Under the pieces are notes generated by a model that was not told where the DNA came from, ran no database searches, and worked only from the letters and a program-made list of their open reading frames with translations. From Microlunatus kandeliicorticis (lineage in GTDB: Bacteria > Actinomycetota > Actinomycetes > Propionibacteriales > Propionibacteriaceae): 64,000 nt of DNA. Position numbers and translations under genes: made by a program. Of this stretch, positions 26,077 through 34,276 are shown in pieces (the stretch's first letter is position 1; the number at the start of each line of letters is the position of its first letter). Location: positions 62,001 to 126,000 of the forward strand of contig NZ_JACGWT010000002.1 of the NCBI RefSeq assembly GCF_014137855.1, read 5' to 3'.

Positions 26077-26742
26077 TCAGACCCGTGCCGCGCCTTCGGC
26101 GACCGGCACCCGTCCCCGGACGTGGGCCTCCCGGTAGGCCCGCACCGAGGCGAGCGCGAGCCAGACCCACGACAGGACCACGGTCGCGGTGAAGCCGAGC
26201 ACGGCCGGCGCGGCGGTCGATCCGCTGGCCACGGCCACGAAGCCCAGCAGGAGGAGCACCCCGGCCGCCACCGAGAACGCAGCCCAGCCCCGTGCGCCGG
26301 TGCGTGCAGCGTGGCGCGCCACCGAGAAGGCAGCGACCGCGAAGGCGACGAACCCCAGCCCGCCCGCGGCGAGGTGGAGCAGACCGTGCGCGGTGAAGCC
26401 GCCGCCGGGGGCGTCCGGAACGGCCGCTCCGGCGATGATCAACAGGACTCCGTAGACGATCAGCGCCGGTCCGACCAGTCCCCGCTGGTGGCGGCGGAAG
26501 CCGAGGCCGGCCGCGCCGACCATGAGGCCGGTGACGACGAAGACGGCGATGTGCACCCACCCGTGCGGGCCCAGCGACAGCAGGCTCCAGCTGTCGTGGG
26601 CGAAGTCGAAGCCTGGACGGAGAGCGCCGTGGACGACCGAACCGAGCAGGTAGACCACGCCCGCCAGCACGCCGTAGCCGAGCAGTGACTTGGTGACCCG
26701 GGCCTGCGGGGTGCAGTCGTCGGTGCGGGTGGGTGCGGTCAT
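26077..26742 (-). CDS. DUF998 integral membrane protein
   Basis: 221 residues, ATG start. Six hydrophobic segments alternate with short loops (GVLAGVVYLLGSVVHG, IAVFVVTGLMVGAAGL, and so on) and fit the DUF998 family, whose function is unknown. HGALRPGFDFAHDSWSLLSLGP is the typical first loop. It is divergent from a TetR gene with a perfect operator between them, 12 bases upstream of this start, so it is the probable target of that repressor. The stop is seven bases from the converging beta-helix gene. Confidence 0.88.
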   Translation of the reverse strand: MTAPTRTDDCTPQARVTKSLLGYGVLAGVVYLLGSVVHGALRPGFDFAHDSWSLLSLGPHGWVHIAVFVVTGLMVGAAGLGFRRHQRGLVGPALIVYGVLLIIAGAAVPDAPGGGFTAHGLLHLAAGGLGFVAFAVAAFSVARHAARTGARGWAAFSVAAGVLLLLGFVAVASGSTAAPAVLGFTATVVLSWVWLALASVRAYREAHVRGRVPVAEGAARV

Positions 26743-26753
26743 GGGCTCAATCT

Positions 26754-26772
26754 AAACTGGTCGGTACAGTTT
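26754..26772. promoter_or_regulatory. Palindromic operator for the divergent TetR repressor
   Basis: AAACTG-N7-CAGTTT is a perfect 6+6 inverted repeat in a 19-base site, 12 bases upstream of the DUF998 start and 66 bases upstream of the TetR start. The size fits a TetR dimer site, and its position would block both promoters. Confidence 0.75.
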
Positions 26773-26837
26773 GAGAAGGTCTGGGCGAGGACTCCATCGG
26801 TCGAGCACCGGTGCTCACGAACGCCGGAGGAGGTGCG

Positions 26838-27440
26838 ATGCGGCAGCGCAAGTCCGAGGCCGTGCTGGAGAGCGCCCGCACCCTGTTCCTCGCCAAGGGC
26901 TTCGACCACACCACGGTCGAAGAGATCGCCGAGGCAGCCCACGTGTCGAAGGCGACCGTCTACAACAACTTCCCCGACAAGTCCGCCGTCCTCGACGCGC
27001 TGCTCGACCGGGTCGCCGTCGAGTCGAGCCAGATCCTGGCCACGGTCGTCGCGCCGCTTTACGGGGACGGTGACCTCGAAGACCGTCTGGCGCGCACCGC
27101 CACGGCGCTCGCCCACGGGGTGCTCCGGCCGGAGGTCCTCCAGTTGCGACGCCTGGCCATCACCGAGTCGGCGCGTGCTCCGCAGGCGGTCGCCCGCTAC
27201 TTCGAGCGCGGTCCCGGCAGTGCCTTGCGGCTTCTGGCCGACGCGCTGCGCGACCTCCACGAGCAGGGGCTCCTCGACGTCCCGGACAACGACCGATCGG
27301 CAGCCCAGTTCGCCTACGCCGCCGTCGGCCCGCTCCAGGACCGCGCCATCCTCGCCGGCGAGACGCCGTCGGCCGCCACGATCGAGCGCTACGCCACCGG
27401 GGCGGCCCGCGACTTCGTCGCCGCCCACCGGCCCGAGTGA
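26838..27440 (+). CDS. TetR-family transcriptional repressor
   Basis: 200 residues from ATG 26838, chosen because GGAGGAGG lies six bases upstream; the frame extends nine codons further. The N-terminal helix-turn-helix is clear: RTLFLAKGFDHTTVEEIAEAAHVSKATVYNNFPDK split over residues 12-50. The C-terminal ligand domain is of the TetR_C type (LRRLAITESARAPQAVARYF). It is divergent from a DUF998 membrane protein and shares the operator at 26754-26772, so it probably represses itself and that gene until a ligand binds. Confidence 0.93.
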   Translation: MRQRKSEAVLESARTLFLAKGFDHTTVEEIAEAAHVSKATVYNNFPDKSAVLDALLDRVAVESSQILATVVAPLYGDGDLEDRLARTATALAHGVLRPEVLQLRRLAITESARAPQAVARYFERGPGSALRLLADALRDLHEQGLLDVPDNDRSAAQFAYAAVGPLQDRAILAGETPSAATIERYATGAARDFVAAHRPE

Positions 27441-27462
27441 AGGCGCCATCTTGCTTTGCTGC

Positions 27463-27934
27463 TCAAAACTGTTGGTTGGGCAGCTGCGGAGGGGCGATGA
27501 GCTCGAGGTGCCCTCCTCGTGGACCGTCGAGGTAGATGATCCGCGTGCCGGCGCGTGGTCCCGATGCCATGAGGTGCGGGGCCCCGACGACCTGCCAGCC
27601 GTGTCGCCCGCAGACGTCGATCACCGCATCGAGATCGCGGACGGTCAGCGCGATGTGGACCACCCCGGCGTGTGAAGGGCTCGTGGGCTCGTGCTTCTGG
27701 GCTGGCGGGTCGTACTGCAGCAGTTCGATGCGGTGCGCGCCGAGCGTCACGGTCGCCGCGCGGATGGTGGCTCCACGAACGCCGGTCGTGGCCCGGGGTG
27801 ACGGCTTCATTGAGAGTAAACAACCGTTCGAGAGTGAAGCCGAGCCCGTCGCACCACATGCGGAGGGCGTCGTCGAGATCGGGGACGGTCAGTCCCGCAT
27901 GGGCGACGTCTACGACCAGAGGAGCGGAACTCAC
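27463..27934 (-). pseudogene. VOC/glyoxalase-family protein, frameshifted
   Basis: From GTG 27934 the first 45 residues read MSSAPLVVDVAHAGLTVPDL... and reach FTLNEAVTP, a normal VOC N-terminal half. The frame then turns into Arg-rich nonsense. Near 27785-27800 the other frame takes over and reads RGATIRAATVTLGAHRIELL, followed by HIALTVRDLD and GTRIIYLDGPRGGHLELI, the second VOC half, ending at 27463. One base lost or two gained would explain it. Base composition here is lower in GC than around it. It may be a decayed gene or a sequencing error. VOC proteins are metal-dependent lyases, isomerases or dioxygenases. Confidence 0.8.
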
Positions 27935-28017
27935 CCACTCAGTGTCGTGCGTGCCCGAAGGTCAGCGGATCCGGCATGTGCGGGCGCGGAGCCGACCTGG
28001 CTCATCGCTCGAGTAGA

Positions 28018-28060
28018 CGAAGGCCCTGGACTGCCGGTGCGGCGGAGACCAGGGCTTTCG
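28018..28060 (-). terminator. Hairpin after tRNA-Gly
   Basis: CGAAGGCCCTGG (28018-28029) pairs with CCAGGGCTTTCG (28049-28060) with one G-T wobble, just beyond the tRNA's 3' end on the minus strand. Confidence 0.6.
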
Positions 28061-28066
28061 GTGTGG

Positions 28067-28137
28067 AGCGGATGACGGGAATCGAACCCGCACTATCAGC
28101 TTGGGAAGCTGATGTTCTGCCATTGAACTACATCCGC
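28067..28137 (-). tRNA. tRNA-Gly, anticodon CCC
   Basis: The minus strand reads GCGGATG...CATCCGC for a perfect 7-bp acceptor stem. The D arm is GTTCAATGGCAGAAC, the anticodon arm TCAGC-TTCCCAA-GCTGA (anticodon CCC), and the T arm GCGGG-TTCGATT-CCCGT. The discriminator base T is followed by an encoded CCA at 28064-28066. It decodes GGG. Confidence 0.95.
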
Positions 28138-28234
28138 GTGACGACGGCCGGAGCCGTGCGACGGGTGGCCACGATACTACGGGCCGGGACGAGGGTCGAC
28201 CTGACGCCGGGTGAGCCACCGACGCCCGCCGCCC

Positions 28235-28270
28235 CTGAGGGGTGACCCTCAGCGTCCCTGCGTCGTCCCT
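28235..28270. promoter_or_regulatory. Repeated CAGGG/CTGAGGG sites upstream of the DUF1707-LiaF-like gene
   Basis: CTGAGGG-GTGA-CCCTCAG (28235-28252) is a perfect 7-bp inverted repeat, followed by two copies of CGTCCCTG. It is about 60-90 bases upstream of the GTG start, so a regulator site is likely; an envelope-stress regulator of NarL type is a guess. Confidence 0.4.
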
Positions 28271-28325
28271 GATTCCGGCACCGAGGTCTCGCCGCGCAAC
28301 CGCCCACGGTCTTAGGTTGAGGCCC

Positions 28326-29102
28326 GTGAGCACGCCGTCGTCGCACCCCTCCTCGCTCGAGCCGAACGCCGAGTCCAGCACCGCCAAGCCCGTGGCCCCG
28401 ACCGGCCCCGAGGCCATGCGCGCCTCCGACGCCGACCGGCAGCAGGTGGCCGACGTCCTGAGCAGCGCCTACGCCGAGGGCCGGCTCACCCGCGAGGAGT
28501 ACGACGAGCGCCTCGACCAGGCGATGACCGCCAGGACCTTCGGCGAGCTCATCCCGGTCACCCGCGACCTCGTCTACGCCCCCGGCACCTCCGCCCCTAC
28601 CCCGCACGCCCCCGCGACCACCGCCGGTCCGTTGGCCGTCGACCCGACCAACGCCAGCGCCGAGCCCGAGCGACTGGTCGGCATCTTCGGCGGCGCCACC
28701 CGGTCCGGACGCTGGCGGGTCCGCCGGCAGACCCAGGCGCTCGCCCTCTTCGGCGGCATCGACCTCGACCTGCGCGACGCCGTCCTCGAATCCCAGACCG
28801 TCGAGATCTCCGGCATCTGGTGCTTCGGCGGCCTCGACATCAAGGTCCCCGAGGGGATGGAGGTGCGCGACCAGACCGTCGGCATCTTCGGCGGCTCCGA
28901 CGTCAGCCACGTCGCCCCGCCCACCCCCGGCGCGCCCACGTTGGTGATCAAGGGCGTCGCGCTCTTCGGCGGCGTCTCGGTCAAGTCGGTCCGCCCGCGC
29001 AACGCCGACGGCTGGTCACGCGGCGACTCGCGCGCCCAGCGCCGGCTCGAGCGGGTCCAGCGCCGGCTCGAACGCCACGCCGACCGGCACGGCTGGCACT
29101 GA
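28326..29102 (+). CDS. DUF1707 protein with LiaF-like C-terminal domain
   Basis: 258 residues from GTG 28326. The DUF1707 helix pair is MRASDADRQQVADVLSSAYA and RLTREEYDERLDQAMTARTFGELI (residues about 32-85). A Pro/Thr linker then leads to a beta-rich LiaF/DUF2154-type domain made of repeats with LVGIFGGATRSG, LALFGGIDLDLRD, IWCFGGLDIKVP and VGIFGGSDV. The last 30 residues are Arg-rich (RRLERVQRRLERH). LiaF-type domains inhibit envelope-stress kinases at the membrane; here there is no transmembrane segment, so the role may differ. It precedes the PH-domain pair, which also concerns the envelope. Confidence 0.88.
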   Translation: MSTPSSHPSSLEPNAESSTAKPVAPTGPEAMRASDADRQQVADVLSSAYAEGRLTREEYDERLDQAMTARTFGELIPVTRDLVYAPGTSAPTPHAPATTAGPLAVDPTNASAEPERLVGIFGGATRSGRWRVRRQTQALALFGGIDLDLRDAVLESQTVEISGIWCFGGLDIKVPEGMEVRDQTVGIFGGSDVSHVAPPTPGAPTLVIKGVALFGGVSVKSVRPRNADGWSRGDSRAQRRLERVQRRLERHADRHGWH

Positions 29103-29197
29103 CACGTTTCCCGCACCCGAGCCCCGGCACCCACCCGTCGGCCCGTGACTTTCGTCGCGGACCGGCGGAGGTGCCGTGTGCTGGAATGGGGACCGCC

Positions 29198-29689
29198 ATG
29201 GACGAACTGTTCGCACCGCCGGCCGACACCTGGCAGCGGCTGTCCCCGAAGTACGCCACCCTCGAGCGCCTGACCACAGTGATCGGGGTGGTCGTCGTCT
29301 TCGGCGCCGCCGCGCTGATCGTCGGCGCGGCCAGCGCCGTCTGGTGGATCTCGGCGGTGATCATTGCGGTCGCTCTGGTGATCATCATCGCCCGCTGGAT
29401 CGTGATCGGCCGGGCCCTCCGCTCATGGGGCTACCTCGAGCGCGACGAAGACCTGTTCATCACCCATGGCGTCCTGTTCCGCACCCTGGTCGCCGTCCCC
29501 TACGGCCGCATGCAGCTGGTCGAGGTCAACTCCGGCCCGCTGCAGCGCGCGTTCGGCCTGGCCACCGTCCAGCTGGTCACCGCCAGCGCCAGCACCGACG
29601 CCACCATCCCCGGTCTGCCCCCCGACGAGGCCGCCCGGCTCCGCGACCGGCTCACCGAGCGCGGCGAGACCCACACCGCGGGGATCTGA
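29198..29689 (+). CDS. PH domain membrane protein (bPH2, YdbS-like)
   Basis: 163 residues from ATG 29198 (an in-frame ATG at 29186 is also possible). Two transmembrane segments (about residues 25-65) are followed by a bacterial PH domain, residues about 75-160: SWGYLERDEDLFITHGVLFRT cut over strands, then VPYGRMQLVEVNSGPLQRAFGLATVQLVTA. This is the short partner of a YdbS/YdbT-type pair; the long partner follows six bases later. In Bacillus, YdbS-YdbT protect against certain bacteriocins. The pair spacing strongly indicates one operon. Confidence 0.9.
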   Translation: MDELFAPPADTWQRLSPKYATLERLTTVIGVVVVFGAAALIVGAASAVWWISAVIIAVALVIIIARWIVIGRALRSWGYLERDEDLFITHGVLFRTLVAVPYGRMQLVEVNSGPLQRAFGLATVQLVTASASTDATIPGLPPDEAARLRDRLTERGETHTAGI

Positions 29690-29694
29690 TCACG

Positions 29695-32055
29695 GTGACC
29701 CCACCCGACGTCGGTGGCGGCCCGCTCGGCGCCGCGCCGGTCCCCGCGCCGTCACCGCCCGCTTCCCCGGCCCCGACCCCCAGCTCCGACGAGCGCACTC
29801 AGCGCCCGCACCCGCTCACCCCGGTCCTCCGCGGTTGGTTCGTGCTGGTGGCCATCGGCCTCGCCGTGGTGCGGCAGACCTTCGAGAACGGCGACGACAA
29901 CCCGTTCGACGCGCTGCTGCGGTTGGGCCTCGCCTGGCTGCTGCTGATCATCGTGGGCATCGTCGCGGTGGCTGCGCTGGCCGGCTTCGTGTCCTGGTAC
30001 TTCACCCGGTTCGTGATCGACGACACCGAGCTGCGGGTCGAGTCGGGCGCGCTGTTCAAGAGCTCGCGCCGGCTCGCGTTCGAACGGGTCCAGTCGGTCG
30101 ACCTGCTGCAGCCCCTGCTGGCCCGGGTCTTCGGCCTCTGCGAGCTGCGGATCGAGGCCGGCGCCGGCGACCGCCCGATCCGCCTGCGGTATCTCCGCCG
30201 CGCGGACGCCGACCGGTTCCGCACCTTCCTGCTCGCCCGGGCCCAGGGCGACCGGTCCTCGTTCGCCAGCACCGAGAACGCCGCCCGCGCCAGCCTGTTC
30301 ACCGACCTCAGCGTCGAGGACCAGCCGGTCGTCACGATCAAGCCCCAGCAGCTGGTCCTCGGCTTCCTGCTCTCCACCGAGTGGCTCATCGCGCTCGGCT
30401 TCGTGATCATCGCGCTGATCGCGACCCAGATCTTCGGCGTCACCTTCTATGCCCTGCCCGGTCTGGTCCCGCTGGCCTTCGGCGCGATCAGCCTGATCGG
30501 TCGGCGGGTGATCGCGCAGTTCAACTACACGCTGGCCGAGTCGGTGCGCGGGCTGCGGATCACCCGCGGGCTGACCAACCTCAGCAGCCAGTCCGTCCCG
30601 CTCGACCGGATCCAGGGCCTGACGATCTGCCAGTCGATCCTCTGGCGCCCGTTCGGCTGGTACCGCGTGGACGTCTCGGTCCTCGGCTACGGCGCGGGCA
30701 ACGACAGCGGCGAGAGCCGGTCCGACGTCAGCCGGATCCTGCTGCCGGTGGCCACCGCCGAACAGCTGCGGGTGGCGCTGGCCCGAGTGCTGCCCGGCGT
30801 CGACCTGGGGGCCGTCGAGCTGCACCGCTCACCCCGCCGGGCCGCGTTCCTCCGACCGTTCGACGCCTGGACGTTCCGCTACGGCTGGGACGACCGCGTG
30901 GTGGTCGCCCGCGCCGGCGTGCTGGTCAACGACACCACCGTCGTCCCGCACGCCCGGGTGCAGTCGGCCCGCGTCGAGCAGGGGCCGCTCCAGCGGCTGC
31001 TCGGGCTCGCCTCGGCGCACCTCGACTCGCCCAAGGGCCCGGTCCGGCTGGTCGGCCGCCACCTGGCCGCCGCCGACGCCCGGGCGCTGGTGGTCACCGA
31101 GCTCGACCGGCAGCGGGCCTCACTCGCCGCGCTGGCCGCCGCCCGGCGCCCACCCGAACCGCCGCCGGTCGACGCCGAGGTGCTCGACCGGTTCCGGCTG
31201 ACCGAGCCGGAGCTGCTCGGCGAGGGCGGCGAGACCCGGGTCTACGCGCTCGGCCCGGCCGAGGTGCTCCGGGTCTACAAGGGCGGAGACCCCGAACAGG
31301 CGGCCCGGCTGGTCAGCCAGCTGCGACCCGCCTACGACCACTGGGCCGGGCAGACCGACGTCCCGCTCGAGCTGCCGCGGATCCTCGACCACGGCCGGGT
31401 CGGCGACCGGATCTGGACCGTCGACCGGCGGATGTCCGGGCCGTCGTTCAGCACCTGGCTGCGGACCGCGCCGGTCGAGGCCCGGCGGCCGGCGCTGCTG
31501 TCCTACCTCGACAGCGCCTTCGAGCTCCGGCGGCTCGAGGTGCCCGCGTCCGTCTGGGCCCGCCCGTTCGGGCCCGACCCGCGTTCGTTCCCCACCTTCG
31601 CCGCGCTGGTCCACGACCAGCTCGCCGGGGCGCTGCGGCGGATCGACCACGTGTTCTTCCCCGAGGCCGAGACCTGGGCCCGCCAGGTGGTGGACGAGGT
31701 CGGCGAGCGGGTCGCCGAGCCCCGGCTGGTGCACGCCGACTACTTCCCGGGCAACACCTACGTGAGCACGGTGGACGGGGTCCCGGTGGTCCGCGGCGTC
31801 GCCGACTTCAGCCCGCACACCCTGATCGCCGATCCGCTGATGGACGTGGCCGGCGCCTCGATCCTGATGGAGCTCGAGCCCTACCCCGGGGTGGTCGAGG
31901 ACGCCCGCTGGCTGTGGGACGTCGCGGCCGAGCGGGTCGGGGCCGACGAGGCGCGCTGGTTCACCACCTACCGGCGCTACTACTCCGTCTACTTCGGCGA
32001 CGACCCGCTGGTCGTCCCGTGGGCGCGCGAGCAGCTGGCCGGTCCCCGCGCCTGA
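29695..32055 (+). CDS. Three-PH-domain membrane protein (YdbT-like) fused to an APH-like kinase domain
   Basis: 786 residues from GTG 29695. Residues about 1-35 are a Pro-rich start; transmembrane segments lie near 43-62, 76-104 and 226-272. bPH2 domains fall in about 105-200, 275-370 and 385-480, each with the V/A-R-V/I-Q-x2-x3-GPLQRLLGL-type turn. From residue about 495 a second fold begins: LLGEGGETRVYALG, EVLRVYKGG, LVHADYFPGNTYV (the HxDxxxxN loop, His near 680) and GVADFSPHTLIADPLMD (the DFG-like loop), all marks of an aminoglycoside phosphotransferase/kinase. Reading frame and composition are continuous across the join. YdbT proteins usually end after the PH repeats, so the kinase domain is an added module. 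Confidence 0.85.
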   Translation: MTPPDVGGGPLGAAPVPAPSPPASPAPTPSSDERTQRPHPLTPVLRGWFVLVAIGLAVVRQTFENGDDNPFDALLRLGLAWLLLIIVGIVAVAALAGFVSWYFTRFVIDDTELRVESGALFKSSRRLAFERVQSVDLLQPLLARVFGLCELRIEAGAGDRPIRLRYLRRADADRFRTFLLARAQGDRSSFASTENAARASLFTDLSVEDQPVVTIKPQQLVLGFLLSTEWLIALGFVIIALIATQIFGVTFYALPGLVPLAFGAISLIGRRVIAQFNYTLAESVRGLRITRGLTNLSSQSVPLDRIQGLTICQSILWRPFGWYRVDVSVLGYGAGNDSGESRSDVSRILLPVATAEQLRVALARVLPGVDLGAVELHRSPRRAAFLRPFDAWTFRYGWDDRVVVARAGVLVNDTTVVPHARVQSARVEQGPLQRLLGLASAHLDSPKGPVRLVGRHLAAADARALVVTELDRQRASLAALAAARRPPEPPPVDAEVLDRFRLTEPELLGEGGETRVYALGPAEVLRVYKGGDPEQAARLVSQLRPAYDHWAGQTDVPLELPRILDHGRVGDRIWTVDRRMSGPSFSTWLRTAPVEARRPALLSYLDSAFELRRLEVPASVWARPFGPDPRSFPTFAALVHDQLAGALRRIDHVFFPEAETWARQVVDEVGERVAEPRLVHADYFPGNTYVSTVDGVPVVRGVADFSPHTLIADPLMDVAGASILMELEPYPGVVEDARWLWDVAAERVGADEARWFTTYRRYYSVYFGDDPLVVPWAREQLAGPRA

Positions 32056-32082
32056 GCCCGGGGCCGGGTCCCGGCACCGACC

Positions 32083-32520
32083 TCAGCGGGTGCGCGCCCA
32101 GGCCTCGAGCCGGTCGAGGGTGCCGGTGATCGCGGCGGCGTTGCGCCGGTCGAAACCGAGCACCCGGTAGACCCACGGACGCCGCACCCGGGTCGGGTCG
32201 AACTGCTCGGTGACCCGGGTCCGGCCACCGTCGACGGGTTCGAGCAGATAGCGCCAGCGGTGTCCGGCGAAGTGCCGCCAGGCGATCCGGCGGCCCTCCT
32301 CGAACTCGACCACCCGGTTGGTGATCCGGTAGGGCAGGCCGAGCCGCATCGCCATCCCGAACTCGTCGCCCGGTCCCAGCCGTTCGGGGGTGCCGGGCAG
32401 CACGTCACGCACCGAGCCCGACCCGTCGAACTCACGGTGCCGCCGCGGGCTGGCCAGCAGGTCGAACACCGCCTCGGGCGGCGCGTCGAGGACCCGGGTC
32501 TCCGAGATCAGTCCGCTCAC
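32083..32520 (-). CDS. SRPBCC (START-like) family protein
   Basis: 145 residues from GTG 32520; the frame is open much further upstream but only by chance. A polyketide-cyclase/Bet v1-like ligand-binding fold is indicated by ISETRVLDAPPEAVFDLLAS at the start, RITNRVVEFEEGRRIAWR and YLLEPVDGGRTRVTEQFDP in the middle. These proteins bind hydrophobic ligands or act as cyclases; the substrate is unknown. It is divergent from the lipoprotein gene and converges on the PH-APH gene. Confidence 0.85.
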   Translation of the reverse strand: MSGLISETRVLDAPPEAVFDLLASPRRHREFDGSGSVRDVLPGTPERLGPGDEFGMAMRLGLPYRITNRVVEFEEGRRIAWRHFAGHRWRYLLEPVDGGRTRVTEQFDPTRVRRPWVYRVLGFDRRNAAAITGTLDRLEAWARTR

Positions 32521-32623
32521 CGGGCCATCCTGTCGCGCCGGGCCAAGTCCGCGCCGACCCCGGCCCTCGACCGGTACCGCCGATCCGGCTGAGCGACCGG
32601 GCTGGTCGTGCCATGATCGTCCG

Positions 32624-33193
32624 GTGCAGCATCGTCCCGCGCAGCCACCGTCGGCACGCGTCCTGGCCGCGGTGGCACTGACCGTGACCGCGGTCGCGTT
32701 CACCGCCGGCTGCGGGGAGAGCGGTTCCGCCGGGGCGGCCGAACCGGCCGGCGCCGCCCCCAGCACGACCTCCGGCACGGCTCCCGCGACGACGGCGCCG
32801 AGCCGGGTGGCCACGCCGAGCGCGACGCCGTCGGCGTACGCCGTCCCCGCCGTCCAGCCGGGCGAGCTGGGGCGGGTCGTCCTGACCGGCGCCCGCGCGA
32901 AGCCTGCGGTCACGGTCAGCGACACCGCCCTGGCCGTCGGCAAGGTCTACCGGCTCACCGGTGCCTGCCAGAGCGCGCCGTCGGGCCGGGTCAGCGTGGT
33001 GTTGGTCGACGGTGCGGACGGCACCCGGACGGTCAACACCTTCGACGTCCGCTGCGACGGCGGCCAGCACCCGATCGACTTCCAGGTCGCCGGCGCGGTG
33101 CACGCCGGGCTCCGGCTGACCGGCGCCGGACCGCGGACCCGCGCCTGGGCGACCGTGGTCGACGCCGGGCACAACGGCGTCTGCGGCTGCTGA
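32624..33193 (+). CDS. Secreted lipoprotein of unknown function
   Basis: 189 residues from GTG 32624. The signal peptide ends at the lipobox FTAGC (Cys about residue 29). A Thr/Ala/Pro linker (residues 35-70) follows, then about 110 residues of beta-type sequence with two cysteine pairs possible: TGACQSAP, FDVRCDGGQH and, at the very end, GVCGC. No family recognised. The C-terminal CGC is unusual. It lies 73 bases before ppgK. Confidence 0.75.
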   Translation: MQHRPAQPPSARVLAAVALTVTAVAFTAGCGESGSAGAAEPAGAAPSTTSGTAPATTAPSRVATPSATPSAYAVPAVQPGELGRVVLTGARAKPAVTVSDTALAVGKVYRLTGACQSAPSGRVSVVLVDGADGTRTVNTFDVRCDGGQHPIDFQVAGAVHAGLRLTGAGPRTRAWATVVDAGHNGVCGC

Positions 33194-33266
33194 GCCGGTC
33201 CCGCCGGTCGAGCGAAAAGCCCGACCTCGTTGAGCCCCGGATCGGCCACGGCCTAGGCTCCCGGCC

Positions 33267-34121
33267 ATGAGCGCCCCAGCACACGGTGGTGACGTGGCCA
33301 GCGATCGTCCCGTGCTCGGCATCGACATCGGCGGCAGCGGGATCAAGGGAGCGCCGGTCGACCTCGGCACCGGTGAGTTCGCGGCCGACCGGTTGCGGAT
33401 CGAGACGCCGTCGAAGTCGACACCCAAGAACGTGGCCAAGGTGGTGGCCGAGATCGTCGACCACTTCGCCGACCAGATCGGCGACGGCCCGATCGGGATC
33501 GACATCCCCGCGGTAGTGACCCACGGCCGGACCCGGTCGGCGGCCAACATCGACAAGAGCTGGCTCGACTACGACGCCGCGAAGGAGTTCGAGGACGTCC
33601 TCGGCCGGAGCATCTACCTGGTCAACGACGCCGACGCAGCCGGGGTGGCCGAGGTGCACTACGGCGCCGCCAAGGACCACCCCGGACTCGTGCTGCTCGC
33701 GACCCTGGGCACCGGGATCGGCAGTGCGCTGATCTATCGCGGCGTGCTGGTCCCCAACAGCGAGCTCGGCCACATCGAGATCGACGGGCACGACGCGGAG
33801 AAGCGGGCCGCCTCGAGCGCCAAGGAGAACGGCGACCTGTCCTGGAAGGACTACATCCCGCGGCTGCAGCGCTATTTCGAGGTGGTCGAGGCGCTGTTCT
33901 GGCCCGACCTGATCGTGGTCGGCGGCGGGATCAGCAAGAAGGCGGACAAGTTCATCCCGCACCTGAAGCTCAACGCCGAGATGGTGCCCGCCAAGCTGCT
34001 CAACACCGCCGGGATCGTCGGCTCGGCCTGGCTGGCCGCCGACCGGCACGCGCACGGCGAGGCGCCCACCCAGCTCAAGACCACCGCGCGCTCGGAGATC
34101 AACTACGTCGCTCCGGGCTGA
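33267..34121 (+). CDS. ppgK: Polyphosphate glucokinase
   Basis: 284 residues, ATG start. It is an actin-fold ROK-family kinase with [17 protein letters not shown] (phosphate 1 motif), [23 protein letters not shown] and [14 protein letters not shown] (phosphate 2 motif), plus ELGHIEIDG in place of the zinc-ROK loop. PpgK phosphorylates glucose with polyphosphate or ATP and is nearly restricted to actinobacteria. The product, glucose-6-phosphate, feeds pgi (46624-48297), which is not in the same transcript. Confidence 0.96.
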   Translation: MSAPAHGGDVASDRPVLGIDIGGSGIKGAPVDLGTGEFAADRLRIETPSKSTPKNVAKVVAEIVDHFADQIGDGPIGIDIPAVVTHGRTRSAANIDKSWLDYDAAKEFEDVLGRSIYLVNDADAAGVAEVHYGAAKDHPGLVLLATLGTGIGSALIYRGVLVPNSELGHIEIDGHDAEKRAASSAKENGDLSWKDYIPRLQRYFEVVEALFWPDLIVVGGGISKKADKFIPHLKLNAEMVPAKLLNTAGIVGSAWLAADRHAHGEAPTQLKTTARSEINYVAPG

Positions 34122-34160
34122 GGGCTTCGTGCCCTGAGCCCGTCGGCGGGCGGAGGCTGG

Positions 34161-34266
34161 CGCTTCGACAGGCTCAGCGCGCGGGAGGGCTCAGCGCGCG
34201 GGAGGGTCGCGCTTCGACAGGCTCAGCGCGCGTGAGGGCTCAGCGCACGCTTCGACAGGCTCAGCG
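34161..34266. repeat. Cluster of three 19-bp interspersed repeats
   Basis: CGCTTCGACAGGCTCAGCG occurs at 34161-34179, 34210-34228 and 34248-34266, all in the plus orientation, with additional truncated copies ending in GGCTCAGCG. It fills the gap between converging genes (ppgK and the STAND gene). Confidence 0.9.
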
Positions 34267-34276
34267 GGCGGAGGGA

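Noticed and set aside
27935-28137. Integrated element at tRNA-Gly
   Set aside because: No integrase, no duplicated tRNA 3' end and no mobile genes were found; only the frameshifted VOC gene is nearby.
34161-34266. CRISPR-like array from the 19-bp repeats
   Set aside because: Copies are too short, unevenly spaced, in both orientations elsewhere, and no cas genes are near.
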